This document shows, one piece after another, positions 53,836-63,124 of a stretch of DNA of 64,000 bases (the first letter of the stretch is position 1; each line of letters opens with the position of its first letter). The position numbers and the translations under genes are program-made. The notes beneath the pieces were generated by a model. It had not been told where the DNA came from, did no database searches, and worked only from the letters and a program-made list of their open reading frames with translations. The stretch lies in the NCBI RefSeq assembly GCF_900095025.1, contig NZ_FMBK01000007.1, positions 124,001 through 188,000 of the forward strand, written 5' to 3'. The stretch comes from Acinetobacter albensis (GTDB taxonomy: Bacteria; Pseudomonadota; Gammaproteobacteria; Pseudomonadales; Moraxellaceae).

Positions 53836-55239
53836 TTATTTATTTTTTGGTTTGTAGAAACCAAAGTAACCAATGATTAAAATAACAAACCAGATTGGAC
53901 TTACCATGAGCGCTTTCATGGTATCTGCTTCAAGTGACAACACATAAATCATCCCAATAAAAAAGATGATGACGACCCAGCAAGTAAACAAACCACCTGG
54001 TAGTTTAAAGGTTGATTTTGCATGTAATTCTGGACGAGTTTTATAATAAACAATATAGCTCCAGATAATCATCAACCACACACAAATGAACAAAATAGTC
54101 GATAATGTTGTCGCTAGGGTAAAAGCTTCAATCGTATTCGGCACGAAGTACTGAAGTGCGGCGCCCAACAACAAACACACTGCTGAAAAATACAAAGCAT
54201 TCGCAGGAACAGCACGTTTATTTAAATGCCCAAACGCTTTTGGTCCTTGCTCTTCACGCGACAAACCAAACAACATACGACTGGTCGAAAATACACCACT
54301 GTTCATAGAAGACATGACAGAAGACAATACCACCAAGTTCATAATAATGGCTGCTGCCGCAATTCCGGCTTGACTAAATAAGTTCACAAATGGACTAATT
54401 GATGGATCAATTTGATTCCATGGCGTCACCGACATTACAATCACTAAAGCCAACACATAAAAAATGATAATTCGGATTGGAATTGAGTTGACCGCTTTAG
54501 GTAAGTTCTTTTCAGGATCTTTGGTTTCAGCTGCGGTTGTACCGACCAGCTCCACCCCAACGAAGGCAAAAATAGCAATCTGGAAACCTGCTAAGAAACC
54601 TGTCGCACCTGTTGGGAATACACCACCATGCGCCCACAAATGCGTGAATGATGCCACCTCACCTGCTGTAGAGGTGAATCCAGTAAAAATCATCCACAAA
54701 CCTACACCAATCAGAACCACAATCGCAATAATCTTGATTAAAGCAAACCAAAATTCGAGCTCGCCAAACAATCTGACGGTCACCAAGTTCAGTCCCATAA
54801 TAAAGAAAATGGCCGCGACGCTAATCATCACCCCTTCGGTCGGGCTAAAGGGCAGTCCTCCATTAAAGAATTGTAGATAATAAATAATGGCGGATAAATC
54901 AGCAATACCAATGGTAATCCAGCATAACCAATAGGTCCAACCCACAAAGTAGCCTGCCCAAGGCCCAATCAAATCAGTACTAAAATCAATAAAAGATTTA
55001 TACTCTAGGTTAGATAATAATAATTCACCAAGCGCACGCATGACGAAAAAAACCATAAAACCAATAATCATATAAATAATGAGAATTGAAGGCCCTGCTA
55101 GACTGATGGTTTTACCCGAGCCCATAAACAGACCTGTACCAATTGCCCCGCCAATCGCAATAAGTTGCAAATGTCGATTCGATAAACTTCGCTGAAGCTC
55201 ACCGTTCCCAGCAGATGAAGGATAGTGTTCATTTGACAT
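53836..55239 (-). CDS. cycA: Amino-acid permease, D-serine/D-alanine/glycine transporter type
   Basis: An APC-family permease of 467 residues with 12 helices. The N-terminus (LSNRHLQLIAIGGAIGTGLFMGSGKTISLAGPS), NLEYKSFIDFSTDLIGPWAGYF, GFQIAIFAFVGVELVGTTAAETKDPEK and SGVFSTSRMLFGLSREEQGPKAF follow E. coli CycA closely, so I name it with good confidence. CycA imports glycine, D-alanine and D-serine with protons. It is divergent from radA with about 280 bp between them, and monocistronic. Confidence 0.88.
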   Translation of the reverse strand: MSNEHYPSSAGNGELQRSLSNRHLQLIAIGGAIGTGLFMGSGKTISLAGPSILIIYMIIGFMVFFVMRALGELLLSNLEYKSFIDFSTDLIGPWAGYFVGWTYWLCWITIGIADLSAIIYYLQFFNGGLPFSPTEGVMISVAAIFFIMGLNLVTVRLFGELEFWFALIKIIAIVVLIGVGLWMIFTGFTSTAGEVASFTHLWAHGGVFPTGATGFLAGFQIAIFAFVGVELVGTTAAETKDPEKNLPKAVNSIPIRIIIFYVLALVIVMSVTPWNQIDPSISPFVNLFSQAGIAAAAIIMNLVVLSSVMSSMNSGVFSTSRMLFGLSREEQGPKAFGHLNKRAVPANALYFSAVCLLLGAALQYFVPNTIEAFTLATTLSTILFICVWLMIIWSYIVYYKTRPELHAKSTFKLPGGLFTCWVVIIFFIGMIYVLSLEADTMKALMVSPIWFVILIIGYFGFYKPKNK

Positions 55240-55522
55240 TTTTATTTTCGTCTCTCAAATTTTGTAGGGTAAAAGTAGCTCAATTTTAAATAGAGGAATA
55301 AAGTTTTTTGAGCATTTGCCTCATTTTGTATCAATCAAATGCGATATCTGCTGTTTTTTCACCCAGTTCCACTCCATGTTATTTTCCTGTTTTTCATTTC
55401 CTTTGATAAAGCAGTTTCTATGCCAATATAAAGTTTGACCCAATAAACGGCAAAAAATTGTATTTACATACAGCTATTGCTACATTCTTCATCAATCTTC
55501 TTAATATATAGATACTCTTTCC

Positions 55523-56914
55523 ATGAGCAAAGTTAAAACTGTTTACCGTTGCGAACAATGTGGTACGGATCATCCTAAATGGGCAGGTCAATGTATAGAT
55601 TGTGGAGAATGGAATAGTTTAACTGAAGTCCGTATTGAACCAACCGTGACCCATCGCGCTCAACCGAAAATAGGCGGTGGATATGCAGGTCAAGCGGCAA
55701 AGATTACCACTTTAAATAAAGTTTCTGTTTCACATGAAACGCGTTTAATGACCGGTATTGGAGAATTCGACCGCGTCTTAGGGGGCGGGCTGGTCACAGG
55801 GTCTGTTGTTCTTATTGGGGGTGACCCTGGCATTGGTAAATCCACAATCCTTCTACAAACCGCAACGCACATGGCATCAGCACAAAGTGCCGCACTTTAT
55901 GTCACAGGCGAAGAATCACTTTCTCAAGTGGCTTTACGCGCGCACCGTCTTGATCTACCGACTGATCATCTTAAAGTTATGGCCGAAACCTGTGTGGAAC
56001 GTATTTGTGAAGTTTTAGCACAAGAGCGTCCTGCAGTAGCGATTCTAGATTCGATTCAAACGCTATATACCGAAACATTACAATCTGCACCAGGCGGTGT
56101 ATCTCAAATTCGAGAATCTGCCGCACTCCTGACTCGTTTTGCTAAAAATAGTGGTACAGCACTTTTCCTTGTGGGACATGTAACCAAAGAAGGTGCTTTA
56201 GCCGGTCCGCGGGTTTTAGAACACATGGTGGATTGTGTTCTATATTTTGAGGGTCAATCCGACTCACGTTACCGTATGATTCGTGCGGTCAAAAACCGTT
56301 TTGGTGCAGTCAATGAACTTGGTGTATTTGGTATGACTGATAAAGGTTTACGTGAAGTCTCCAATCCATCCGCTATTTTCTTAAGCCGTTATGATGAAGC
56401 TATTCCTGGTTCCATTGTCATGATTAGCCGTGAAGGTACGCGTCCTTTATTGGTCGAGGTTCAAGCCTTGGTGGATGATGCACATGGACAACCACGCCGT
56501 GTAGCACTGGGTTTAGAACAAAATCGTTTGAACATGTTGCTTGCTGTAATGCATCGTCATGGTGGAGTACAGACTTCAGGACAAGATGTATATGTCAATG
56601 TGGTCGGTGGTTTAAAAATCACTGAAACAGGGTCAGACCTTGCAGTTTTACTGGCTTGTGCCTCTAGCTTACGTGGCAAAGCATTGCCTCAACAATTGGC
56701 TGTATTTGGAGAAGTGGGTTTATCAGGAGAAATTCGTCCTGTACCTAATGGTCAGGAGCGTTTAAAAGAAGCCATTAAACATGGATTTAAATATATTATT
56801 TTACCAAGAGGCAATGCTCCACAAAAACCGATTCCCAATGTTCAGATTATTTCTGTGGCACGGCTGCATGAAGCACTCAGTGAAGCCATGAATTTAAGTG
56901 AAGAATTGTCTTAA
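55523..56914 (+). CDS. radA: DNA repair protein RadA
   Basis: A RecA-like helicase that extends D-loops and processes recombination intermediates; it is also needed in transformation. It has 463 residues. The zinc finger is C10-x2-C13 ... C24-x2-C27. Walker A GGDPGIGKST is at 99-108 and Walker B is AILDSIQTL. The RadA-specific KNRFG motif is in AVKNRFGAVNELGVF. The C-terminal Lon-protease-like domain starts near residue 300 and contains GEVGLSGEIRPV. The start has no obvious strong ribosome-binding site, but the zinc finger fixes the frame. Confidence 0.97.
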   Translation: MSKVKTVYRCEQCGTDHPKWAGQCIDCGEWNSLTEVRIEPTVTHRAQPKIGGGYAGQAAKITTLNKVSVSHETRLMTGIGEFDRVLGGGLVTGSVVLIGGDPGIGKSTILLQTATHMASAQSAALYVTGEESLSQVALRAHRLDLPTDHLKVMAETCVERICEVLAQERPAVAILDSIQTLYTETLQSAPGGVSQIRESAALLTRFAKNSGTALFLVGHVTKEGALAGPRVLEHMVDCVLYFEGQSDSRYRMIRAVKNRFGAVNELGVFGMTDKGLREVSNPSAIFLSRYDEAIPGSIVMISREGTRPLLVEVQALVDDAHGQPRRVALGLEQNRLNMLLAVMHRHGGVQTSGQDVYVNVVGGLKITETGSDLAVLLACASSLRGKALPQQLAVFGEVGLSGEIRPVPNGQERLKEAIKHGFKYIILPRGNAPQKPIPNVQIISVARLHEALSEAMNLSEELS

Positions 56915-57028
56915 GCTTAAGCATATAAACAGTGATATAAAAAAAACATCAATTTGATATTGAAATTCGATGTAAATGACTGCATAAATGTAAGGCTATT
57001 ATTTACTTTTTTATTTAGGATAAAATCA

Positions 57029-58003
57029 ATGGAAGTTCGACAGCGTAGTTTGATGACGGGTATTTTAATGGCTGCTTTAATGGTTGCGCCATTAGCAGAA
57101 GCAAAACGTGCAGGTGGTGGTAAAAGCCATGGCATGAGCCGTTCTGCCGCACCAAGCCAATCTTACCAACAACCGCGTCAAGCTGCTCCTGCTCAACAAC
57201 CGACTACAGCACCTGCACAACAAAGATCAGGTCCGGGTGTAGGTGGTATGGTTGCTGCTGGTGTTGCTGGTGCTGCGATTGGTGCAGTTGCAGCAAATGC
57301 GATGGCAGATGATAATCCTGCTGCAAGCGGTGCTGATGCTACAACCCAACAGCAAGAAGAAAAAGGTGGACTTCCAAGTTGGATTTGGATTCTTTTAGCT
57401 GCTGCAGTTGCTTTCTTCTTATTCCGTAAATTCGGAGCAAAAAAAAAACTAACCGCTAACAACCCGTATGCACCGAACAATGCTGGAAACACAGCACCGT
57501 TCGGTCAGCAAAACGCAGCACCACGTACTTCAAATGACAATAGCAATATTTTTGGTCAATCAGTAGGTGGTTCTGCCGCTGCTTCAACTCAAGCCCCTTT
57601 TGGTGCAGCTTCAACCAGCAATGGTAATCAATTACCTGATGGTACTGAACCTGCCGCATTCTTGCGTGTTGCTCGTCAGCGTTTTAATCATATTCAATCG
57701 ATGAATACGGCAAGCAACATCACTGAGATTCAACGTTATTTAACACCTAATCTTTATCAGTCAATGCATAACGACATTATGACTAACCAAGATCAAGATG
57801 TAGCTGAATTTTCTAACCTAAATGCAATGGTGACAGATTCTGCCACTGAAAATGGTCAATACGTAGTCAGTGTACGTTTCACTGGTACTGTAAGCGAAGA
57901 TTTAAACAGCTTACCGCAACCTTTTGCAGAAGTTTGGCACTTCACCAAACCTGCAGGTTCTAACCAAGATTGGTTGGTTGCAGGTATCCAACAAGAAGCT
58001 TAA
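57029..58003 (+). CDS. Tim44-like-domain membrane protein
   Basis: A 324-residue protein started at 57029 (AGGA eight bases upstream; an earlier in-frame codon has none). The signal or first helix is LMTGILMAALMVAPLAEAKR. A Gln/Ala/Pro-rich linker, a Gly/Ala-rich hydrophobic stretch (GGMVAAGVAGAAIGAVAA) and a second membrane helix (SWIWILLAAAVAFFLF) follow. After another Asn-rich linker comes the Tim44-like domain (about 215-324, starting AAFLRVARQRFNHIQSM and ending near QEA). Bacterial members are of uncertain function, possibly in membrane protein handling. Confidence 0.85.
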   Translation: MEVRQRSLMTGILMAALMVAPLAEAKRAGGGKSHGMSRSAAPSQSYQQPRQAAPAQQPTTAPAQQRSGPGVGGMVAAGVAGAAIGAVAANAMADDNPAASGADATTQQQEEKGGLPSWIWILLAAAVAFFLFRKFGAKKKLTANNPYAPNNAGNTAPFGQQNAAPRTSNDNSNIFGQSVGGSAAASTQAPFGAASTSNGNQLPDGTEPAAFLRVARQRFNHIQSMNTASNITEIQRYLTPNLYQSMHNDIMTNQDQDVAEFSNLNAMVTDSATENGQYVVSVRFTGTVSEDLNSLPQPFAEVWHFTKPAGSNQDWLVAGIQQEA

Positions 58004-58016
58004 AATCATTTAAAGT

Positions 58017-58050
58017 TAAAAAAGCAGCGACTTTGTTCGCTGCTTTTTTA
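58017..58050 (+). terminator. Rho-independent terminator after the Tim44-like gene
   Basis: AAAAAGCAGCGA and TCGCTGCTTTTT form a long perfect stem followed by a T-run. Confidence 0.88.
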
Positions 58051-58376
58051 TTACTTCATTGTTCCTCATCATCTTTGCTTTTATTCATGCACTTCTAAAA
58101 ATTAAATATCCAAACATTCCTTATTGTTCTATTTAAATGTATTTCTAATTCAATCCATCTCATGTTTATTGCTTTGATAATAAGTTACTTAGCTAGATGA
58201 TTTAATTTTTTAAATAGCGTAATAGCTACTATTAAAACTTATTAACTCCATAAAAATGCTTTGTTCAAAAACTCTTATCCTCAAATGAAATAAATTAAAA
58301 ACATGTTTGTCTTTTAAAAAGATTATTTTTAACTAAATATTTAAATTATATTGTTTTTAGCATATTAAATATAAAC
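58051..58376. other. A/T-rich region upstream of the PepSY operon
   Basis: No supported gene in about 320 bp; several T/A runs only. The promoter of the DUF3649-PepSY operon should be near its end, next to the Fur-like site. Confidence 0.4.
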
Positions 58377-58395
58377 AATAATTGTTATCATTTAC
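58377..58395 (+). promoter_or_regulatory. Candidate Fur box
   Basis: The 19-nt stretch AATAATTGTTATCATTTAC matches 13 of 19 positions of the Fur consensus GATAATGATAATCATTATC. It overlaps a perfect palindrome, AACAAT-A-ATTGTT (58374-58386). It lies about 40 bp before the first gene of an iron-associated PepSY operon. Confidence 0.6.
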
Positions 58396-58432
58396 ATTAT
58401 TAAATTTACACCCCACCACTCTTCACTCCAGC

Positions 58433-58786
58433 ATGATGAAAAGTTCTCAAATGAATACGATGACCACTCCTGTTGCGACTTCTTCGCACACTTCAAAAGT
58501 CAAAACTAAACCCGCCTTATTGGCTTATCGTTGTATGATTTTCTATCGCTTCGTTTTAGCTTTATTGGGTGGTTATGTGCTTTCTGCATTACTGGCCATC
58601 TTAATTGCACAATATTTTATGGCGTACGGTACAAGTGCAGCCATGTCTGCAACCCTCTTGGCATTTACCCTACATACAGCAGTATTCATTTGGGTATTTA
58701 TGGTCAATAAAACATTTCACGCAAGTTTAGGCATTATTGTGCCCAGCATTTTATTGTTTGTCCTATATAAGTTTATAGGAAACTGA
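58433..58786 (+). CDS. DUF3649-type membrane protein
   Basis: A small membrane protein of about 117 residues. A polar N-terminus is followed by an aromatic/hydrophobic YRCMIFYRFVLALLGGYVLSALLAILIAQYF helix pair start, and two more helices (LLAFTLHTAVFIWVFMV, SLGIIVPSILLFVLYKFI). This is the pattern of DUF3649 proteins found before PepSY and DUF3325 genes in siderophore-uptake loci. The exact start is uncertain (58433, 58436 or 58451; no clear ribosome-binding site). The PepSY gene begins 1 bp after its stop. Confidence 0.78.
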   Translation: MMKSSQMNTMTTPVATSSHTSKVKTKPALLAYRCMIFYRFVLALLGGYVLSALLAILIAQYFMAYGTSAAMSATLLAFTLHTAVFIWVFMVNKTFHASLGIIVPSILLFVLYKFIGN

Positions 58787-58787
58787 C

Positions 58788-60485
58788 ATGCGAGCAGATG
58801 CAAAAGTAGAAGGCCCACGCCAATCCATGTCTTGGTTACATACTTGGGCCAGTCTTATTTTAGGCTGGTTACTGTATGCTATTTTTCTGACTGGAACTTT
58901 AAGTTTTTTTCAAAATGAAATTACCATTTGGATGAAACCGGAGTTACATCAGTCTGTTCCTCCCACTTCACAAATTCAGCAAACCCAAATCGCTTTGAAT
59001 TATTTACAAACTCATCATGCAAATGCAGGCAGCTGGAATATTCAACTCCCTAATTCACGGCAAAATACGACCTTATTAAATATCCGTAAAATTGGTGAAG
59101 ATCCGCGCGCACGTCGTGGTGGAGAGCGCATTACTATTGATAGTGCAACGGGACAAGTATTAGAAACACGTGAAACTCGCGGTGGCAGTTTTCTTTATCG
59201 TTTCCATTTTGAACTTTATGGCTTGCCACGTATCTGGGCGCGATGGCTTGTTGGAATTGCCACACTCTTGATGATGGTCGCTATTGTCAGTGGAATTATC
59301 ACACATAAAAAAATATTTAAAGATTTCTTTACTTTTCGTTCAGGTAAAGGACAACGTTCTTGGTTAGATGCACATAATGCCACCGCAGTATTTGCCTTAC
59401 CCTTTCATATTATGATTACTTTCAGTGGTTTACTTTTGCTGCTTTTTACCCTGATGCCTTGGGGCGTGAATCAAATTTATGATAATCGCGGTCAATTTTT
59501 ACAAGAACAACGCAATGCAATGCTCCGAGAAAAAAGCACATCCACAGAACAAATGCGGCCCGAACGTCAATCTGGTGAACAAAAGCGGCAAGACCGAGGA
59601 GAAGGTCGTCGTCAAAAACCCGAATCGAAACCTGCTGTTTTAACTGATCTGACCCCAATTTTGACTGAGGTTCAAACTCAATGGAAAAACAATCCTATTG
59701 CCAGCATCAACATTGTTGCGCCCAATACTGATCAGGCCAAAATTGAAATTCGTGCTTTACATGCGGCCAGTGTAGCGCATCGTAATATTTATGAAACAGT
59801 GGAATATGATGGTGTTACAGGTCAAAATTTAACGGCTGAAAATCCTCAGATTCGCAACCCTTCTATTCCAAATGGCATTTACAACGTGGTGACTGTATTA
59901 CATGAAGCACGCGGTGTCGATTTAGCATTACGGTGGTTACTGTTTTTATCTGGGATTTTAGGAACCATAATGGTCGCGACAGGTCTAATTTTATGGTGTG
60001 TAAAACGTGCACCACAACAGCAGAAACAGGGTTATAAATCTTTCGGCTACCGTGTCGTTGAAGTTACCAATATTGCAGCGATTATTGGTTTACCGATTGC
60101 TTGCGCAGCCTATTTCTATGCTAACCGTTTTATTCCTACCGATATCGAAATGCGATTAAATTGGGAAATTCGTACTTTCTTTAGCATCTGGTTGATGACA
60201 TTTTTCTACGCCATGATTCGTAGTCATCGTCAAGCTTGGTTAGAACTCCTGATGGTTGCCAGCATTGCTTTTGTACTTCTTCCGATTGTGAATTTTATGA
60301 CTGGTGGTCAAGCATTGTGGAATAGTATTCTTCATGATCAATGGATGATTGCCAGCTTTGATCTTGCGATGTGGGTACTTGCCGCCTTATTTGCCTATGC
60401 ATTCTATAAAGTGAAAAAGCATCAGAGTATGCCAGTTAAAAAAGGCAAATTGCCAAAAACCATACCACAGGAGAATGAATCATGA
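58788..60485 (+). CDS. PepSY-associated TM helix protein
   Basis: A 565-residue protein with a membrane helix near 15-35 (TWASLILGWLLYAIFLTGTLSFF), a periplasmic PepSY-like domain, further helices (WLVGIATLLMMVAIVSGI and FALPFHIMITFSGLLLLLFTL), a charged linker (QMRPERQSGEQKRQDRGEGRRQKPE) and a second PepSY/helix half, ending in an Arg/Lys-rich tail. This family is linked to iron uptake: members are thought to reduce or release iron at the inner membrane after siderophore import, though this is not proven. The Fur-like box upstream supports iron control. Four bases overlap the next gene. Confidence 0.88.
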   Translation: MRADAKVEGPRQSMSWLHTWASLILGWLLYAIFLTGTLSFFQNEITIWMKPELHQSVPPTSQIQQTQIALNYLQTHHANAGSWNIQLPNSRQNTTLLNIRKIGEDPRARRGGERITIDSATGQVLETRETRGGSFLYRFHFELYGLPRIWARWLVGIATLLMMVAIVSGIITHKKIFKDFFTFRSGKGQRSWLDAHNATAVFALPFHIMITFSGLLLLLFTLMPWGVNQIYDNRGQFLQEQRNAMLREKSTSTEQMRPERQSGEQKRQDRGEGRRQKPESKPAVLTDLTPILTEVQTQWKNNPIASINIVAPNTDQAKIEIRALHAASVAHRNIYETVEYDGVTGQNLTAENPQIRNPSIPNGIYNVVTVLHEARGVDLALRWLLFLSGILGTIMVATGLILWCVKRAPQQQKQGYKSFGYRVVEVTNIAAIIGLPIACAAYFYANRFIPTDIEMRLNWEIRTFFSIWLMTFFYAMIRSHRQAWLELLMVASIAFVLLPIVNFMTGGQALWNSILHDQWMIASFDLAMWVLAALFAYAFYKVKKHQSMPVKKGKLPKTIPQENES

Positions 60486-60820
60486 TGTTCTTTTTCTTCA
60501 TTTGGTCCATCAGTAGTCTTGGTTTTTTTGCCCTTGCAAGTTCAATGACCAAACATCAAAAACAGATATTCGGTCATGAATTAAATAGCCAAAAAACCAG
60601 ATATGCCACAATAATCGGTTGGGCTTTATTGATCATTGTCTTAATGGTGTGTGTAGTTTCAGGTTCAGTCAGTAATATGATCAGTTATTGGCTAGGTGCT
60701 TTAACCTTTGCAGCTTTATTCACGGGACTATGTTTAAGTTATTTAGAAACGAAAATTAAGCGCATAGCTATGATTATAGCCATCTTAGGTACACTTTCTG
60801 GGCTCATTGATATTTTATAA
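60482..60820 (+). CDS. DUF3325-type membrane protein
   Basis: A 112-residue membrane protein with helices at about 3-20, 38-55, 62-80 and 95-110. The start (MMFFFFIWSISSLGFFALASSMTKHQKQIFG) fits DUF3325, the standard third member of DUF3649-PepSY-DUF3325 units. Coupled translation (ATGA overlap) and a TTCG-loop terminator 20 bp after the stop define the operon's end. Function is unknown, presumably a partner of the PepSY protein. Confidence 0.82.
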   Translation: MMFFFFIWSISSLGFFALASSMTKHQKQIFGHELNSQKTRYATIIGWALLIIVLMVCVVSGSVSNMISYWLGALTFAALFTGLCLSYLETKIKRIAMIIAILGTLSGLIDIL

Positions 60821-60837
60821 ATATACCCAATGTTCAC

Positions 60838-60866
60838 AAAAGCCAATCTTCGGATTGGTTTTTTGA
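60838..60866 (+). terminator. Rho-independent terminator after the PepSY operon
   Basis: AGCCAATC - TTCG - GATTGGTT, then TTTT; a stable tetraloop hairpin. Confidence 0.85.
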
Positions 60867-60911
60867 TAACAAGCGATTAGGCTATGCATATTCTGTACTT
60901 TTGGATTTATT

Positions 60912-61427
60912 ATGTCTGATCTTCCTATTTCCCCTGAACTATTCAACCGTGCCACAGCAGGCAACAGTGAAGCACAATTTGAACTTGCTGAAATTTATAT
61001 GCAAAGTGAAAATGAAGAGCATGTCGAACTTGCCGAAGAATGGGCGCTTAAAGCCGCACAGTTAGGTCATGTGGAAGCCATGTACTGGCTTGGTGAAGGT
61101 TATGCTTTTTATGCCAAGGACTTACTCGAAGAAGAGCCGAACGAGGCTAAAACTTATTTTGAACATGCCTACCGCTGGCTTAAACAAGCCAGTGAAAGTA
61201 ATCATTCCGCAGCAATTTTAGAGTTGGCAACTTTATACCGAAAAGGTCATGGCGTAGACAAAGATGTTGCTCACTCTATTGCGTTGGTCAAACAATCAGC
61301 TGAATTGGGTGAAGCTCAAGCCATGCGTGATTTGGCTTGCATTTATGAACATGGTTTGGGTATAGATGTTGATGCTGCAAAAGCGGATTATTGGAATGAT
61401 AAAGCCCATATAGCGGAAGAAAAATAA
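60912..61427 (+). CDS. Sel1-like repeat protein
   Basis: A 171-residue cytoplasmic protein made of Sel1 (TPR-like) repeats: AEEWALKAAQLGHVEAMYWLGEGYAF, YRWLKQASESNHSAAILELATLYRKGHGVDKDVAHSI and LVKQSAELGEAQAMRDLACIYEHGLGIDVDAAKA. Sel1 repeats mediate protein-protein contacts; the partner is unknown. It is monocistronic, with a terminator shared with the converging DUF4424 gene. Confidence 0.9.
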   Translation: MSDLPISPELFNRATAGNSEAQFELAEIYMQSENEEHVELAEEWALKAAQLGHVEAMYWLGEGYAFYAKDLLEEEPNEAKTYFEHAYRWLKQASESNHSAAILELATLYRKGHGVDKDVAHSIALVKQSAELGEAQAMRDLACIYEHGLGIDVDAAKADYWNDKAHIAEEK

Positions 61428-61432
61428 AATTT

Positions 61433-61463
61433 TTAAAAGCCCATCTTTTGATGGGCTTTTTTC
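61433..61463. terminator. Bidirectional terminator between the Sel1 and DUF4424 genes
   Basis: AAAAGCCCATC - TTTT - GATGGGCTTTT, with A/T flanks, between two converging stop codons. Confidence 0.88.
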
Positions 61464-61465
61464 AA

Positions 61466-62401
61466 CTAAAGTTTTCGAACAAAAATAATATCTAAATCCT
61501 GTTTGGGTATAAAATTCTTTTCTGTCATTTGAAACTGAGTTGCATTTATTTTCTTCACCTTGCCATTCCAGCAGAAGGAAACCAGTTCATTGGCATCACG
61601 CTCAACCGTAAGTCTAAAGTTTTGAATTGGTTTAGCCCAATTTGCTCCTGTGGTTAAAATATAGCCCAATGCTTGGTATGGCGCATGTTGAGATTTAGCT
61701 TTTTTCAAACCAGTTCTAAAATTTTGATCCATACAATAAGTTTTAGAATCTTCTGCAGGATATAAAGACACAGAACCACCGACTAAAGGTGCATATTGAT
61801 GCTGAACTTGGGTGATTGCATTTGCTTTAAAGCTTTGTTGCCAACTGTAAATGACTTGTGCTGACCACATAATCGAATCATCATAATTCTTGGGTAAAAT
61901 GCGCTGTAAATTTGAATTTTTACAGTTTCTTAATTTATTCTCAAATTTTTCAGAATTATCGTTTGTTCGGTTCCATGGATTCAACATTTCTACTTCAGTA
62001 AAGCCACACTGGTTAAATTCTGCTGTGACATCTATAGGCTTTGAATGTTCATCTTTCTGGATAAATGCCCGAACATGCATTTCTGGTTGAATTGACTGTC
62101 CATTGACCTGAACGTTAAAACTTTTGAGTAGTTTTTCAGTGTCAGCGAAATCAGATTCGAAGGTATTATCAATTCTGGGTAAAGGAAAAAGTATCGTCTC
62201 AGTAATGTCTTTATTGGTTAAATTTTTAAATTGATAATCCACTTTAATCAGATTTTTGCGAATCAAGAGTTCTTCACTGTACATTTGAATATTTTTGTTT
62301 TTCAGATATTTCACACCGCCTGTACCCACATAACCCGTACTATCATTGGCAGAAATACAAGTACTCAAGAACAAGATTAAACCTAAGTTGTATTTATTCA
62401 T
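61466..62401 (-). CDS. DUF4424-family exported protein
   Basis: A 311-residue protein using the ATG at 62401 (GAAGGAT just upstream). The signal peptide is MNKYNLGLILFLSTCISAN. The segment DSTGYVGTGGVKYLKNKNIQMYSEEL matches the DUF4424 opening (xxGxGGLxxxKxxxIxMxxExL), followed by VDYQFKNLTNKDITETILFPLPRI. Cysteines near the middle and end may form a disulphide in the periplasm. Function unknown. Confidence 0.82.
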   Translation of the reverse strand: MNKYNLGLILFLSTCISANDSTGYVGTGGVKYLKNKNIQMYSEELLIRKNLIKVDYQFKNLTNKDITETILFPLPRIDNTFESDFADTEKLLKSFNVQVNGQSIQPEMHVRAFIQKDEHSKPIDVTAEFNQCGFTEVEMLNPWNRTNDNSEKFENKLRNCKNSNLQRILPKNYDDSIMWSAQVIYSWQQSFKANAITQVQHQYAPLVGGSVSLYPAEDSKTYCMDQNFRTGLKKAKSQHAPYQALGYILTTGANWAKPIQNFRLTVERDANELVSFCWNGKVKKINATQFQMTEKNFIPKQDLDIIFVRKL

Positions 62402-62504
62402 ATCCTTCACTTCCATCATTTGACTTTAAGCATGTTTTATTCGATTCAAATTCTAATTTTTTATTCTCTTATCTAATGTAAACAGTTCAACACTAAAAGA
62501 AACA

Positions 62505-63044
62505 TCAATTCAATTTAATTGATTGCAGTTGTAAATGACGGCCATCAATTACAATTACCTGCTGACAAATGCCTTCTGCTTTTCGTTGCTGTTCAAAGAT
62601 CATCTTGGGCATTGGATCAAAACTATCAAAAAAACAGATTTCCTGATCGTCCATTGAATACACCAAAGACTGATTCCCAACCCCCTCTAAAGTATCGTAA
62701 TAGACGATGATCAACTTACCTTGTTCAAATATCTGTTGAATCTGCTGATAACTTAAAGCAGCTTGAATAGAGAGCTGCATTTTTTGTGCAGTTTCATAAT
62801 AACTGACTTCTTTTGGATCGACATGAGGATCGACCTCACTATAAAAAGACACCTCAAAACCATATTTTTTCAAGGCGATTGCAAGCGCAAGGGTAAATGT
62901 GCCATCTTCATAATGATGACCACTTACTTTAACCAATTCATCAATATCCATTTCAACACCATACTGTTGAAAAATCATCCACAAGGCAAAAACACCACAG
63001 TTTGCTTCCAAATTCAACAATGCTTCAGGAATATTTAACGCCAT
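62505..63044 (-). CDS. C39-like cysteine-protease-fold protein, possibly inactive
   Basis: A 179-residue cytoplasmic protein (start at 63044, MALNIPEALLN). The segment EANCGVFALWMIFQQYGVEMDIDEL resembles the Cys-containing helix of C39/papain-like domains. YEDGTFTLALAIALKKYGFEVSFYS and a C-terminal LVYSMDDQEICFFDSFDP follow the same fold. In active C39 peptidases a His stands at the start of the late strand; here the stretch reads GVGNQSLVYSM and no His is visible. It may be a binding or immunity-type relative instead of a peptidase. It is divergent from ahcY. Confidence 0.7.
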   Translation of the reverse strand: MALNIPEALLNLEANCGVFALWMIFQQYGVEMDIDELVKVSGHHYEDGTFTLALAIALKKYGFEVSFYSEVDPHVDPKEVSYYETAQKMQLSIQAALSYQQIQQIFEQGKLIIVYYDTLEGVGNQSLVYSMDDQEICFFDSFDPMPKMIFEQQRKAEGICQQVIVIDGRHLQLQSIKLN

Positions 63045-63090
63045 CGTTCTGTTCCAAAATATAATTGTGCTGATAATAACCAAAACACGA

Positions 63091-63119
63091 TTGGAACTGT
63101 AATCATTTCCAAGTACAAT
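63091..63119 (+). promoter_or_regulatory. Sigma70-type promoter for ahcY
   Basis: TTGGAA (63091-63096) and TACAAT (63114-63119) are separated by an ideal 17 bp. Transcription would start near 63126, exactly where the riboswitch begins. Confidence 0.65.
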
Positions 63120-63124
63120 AGCGC

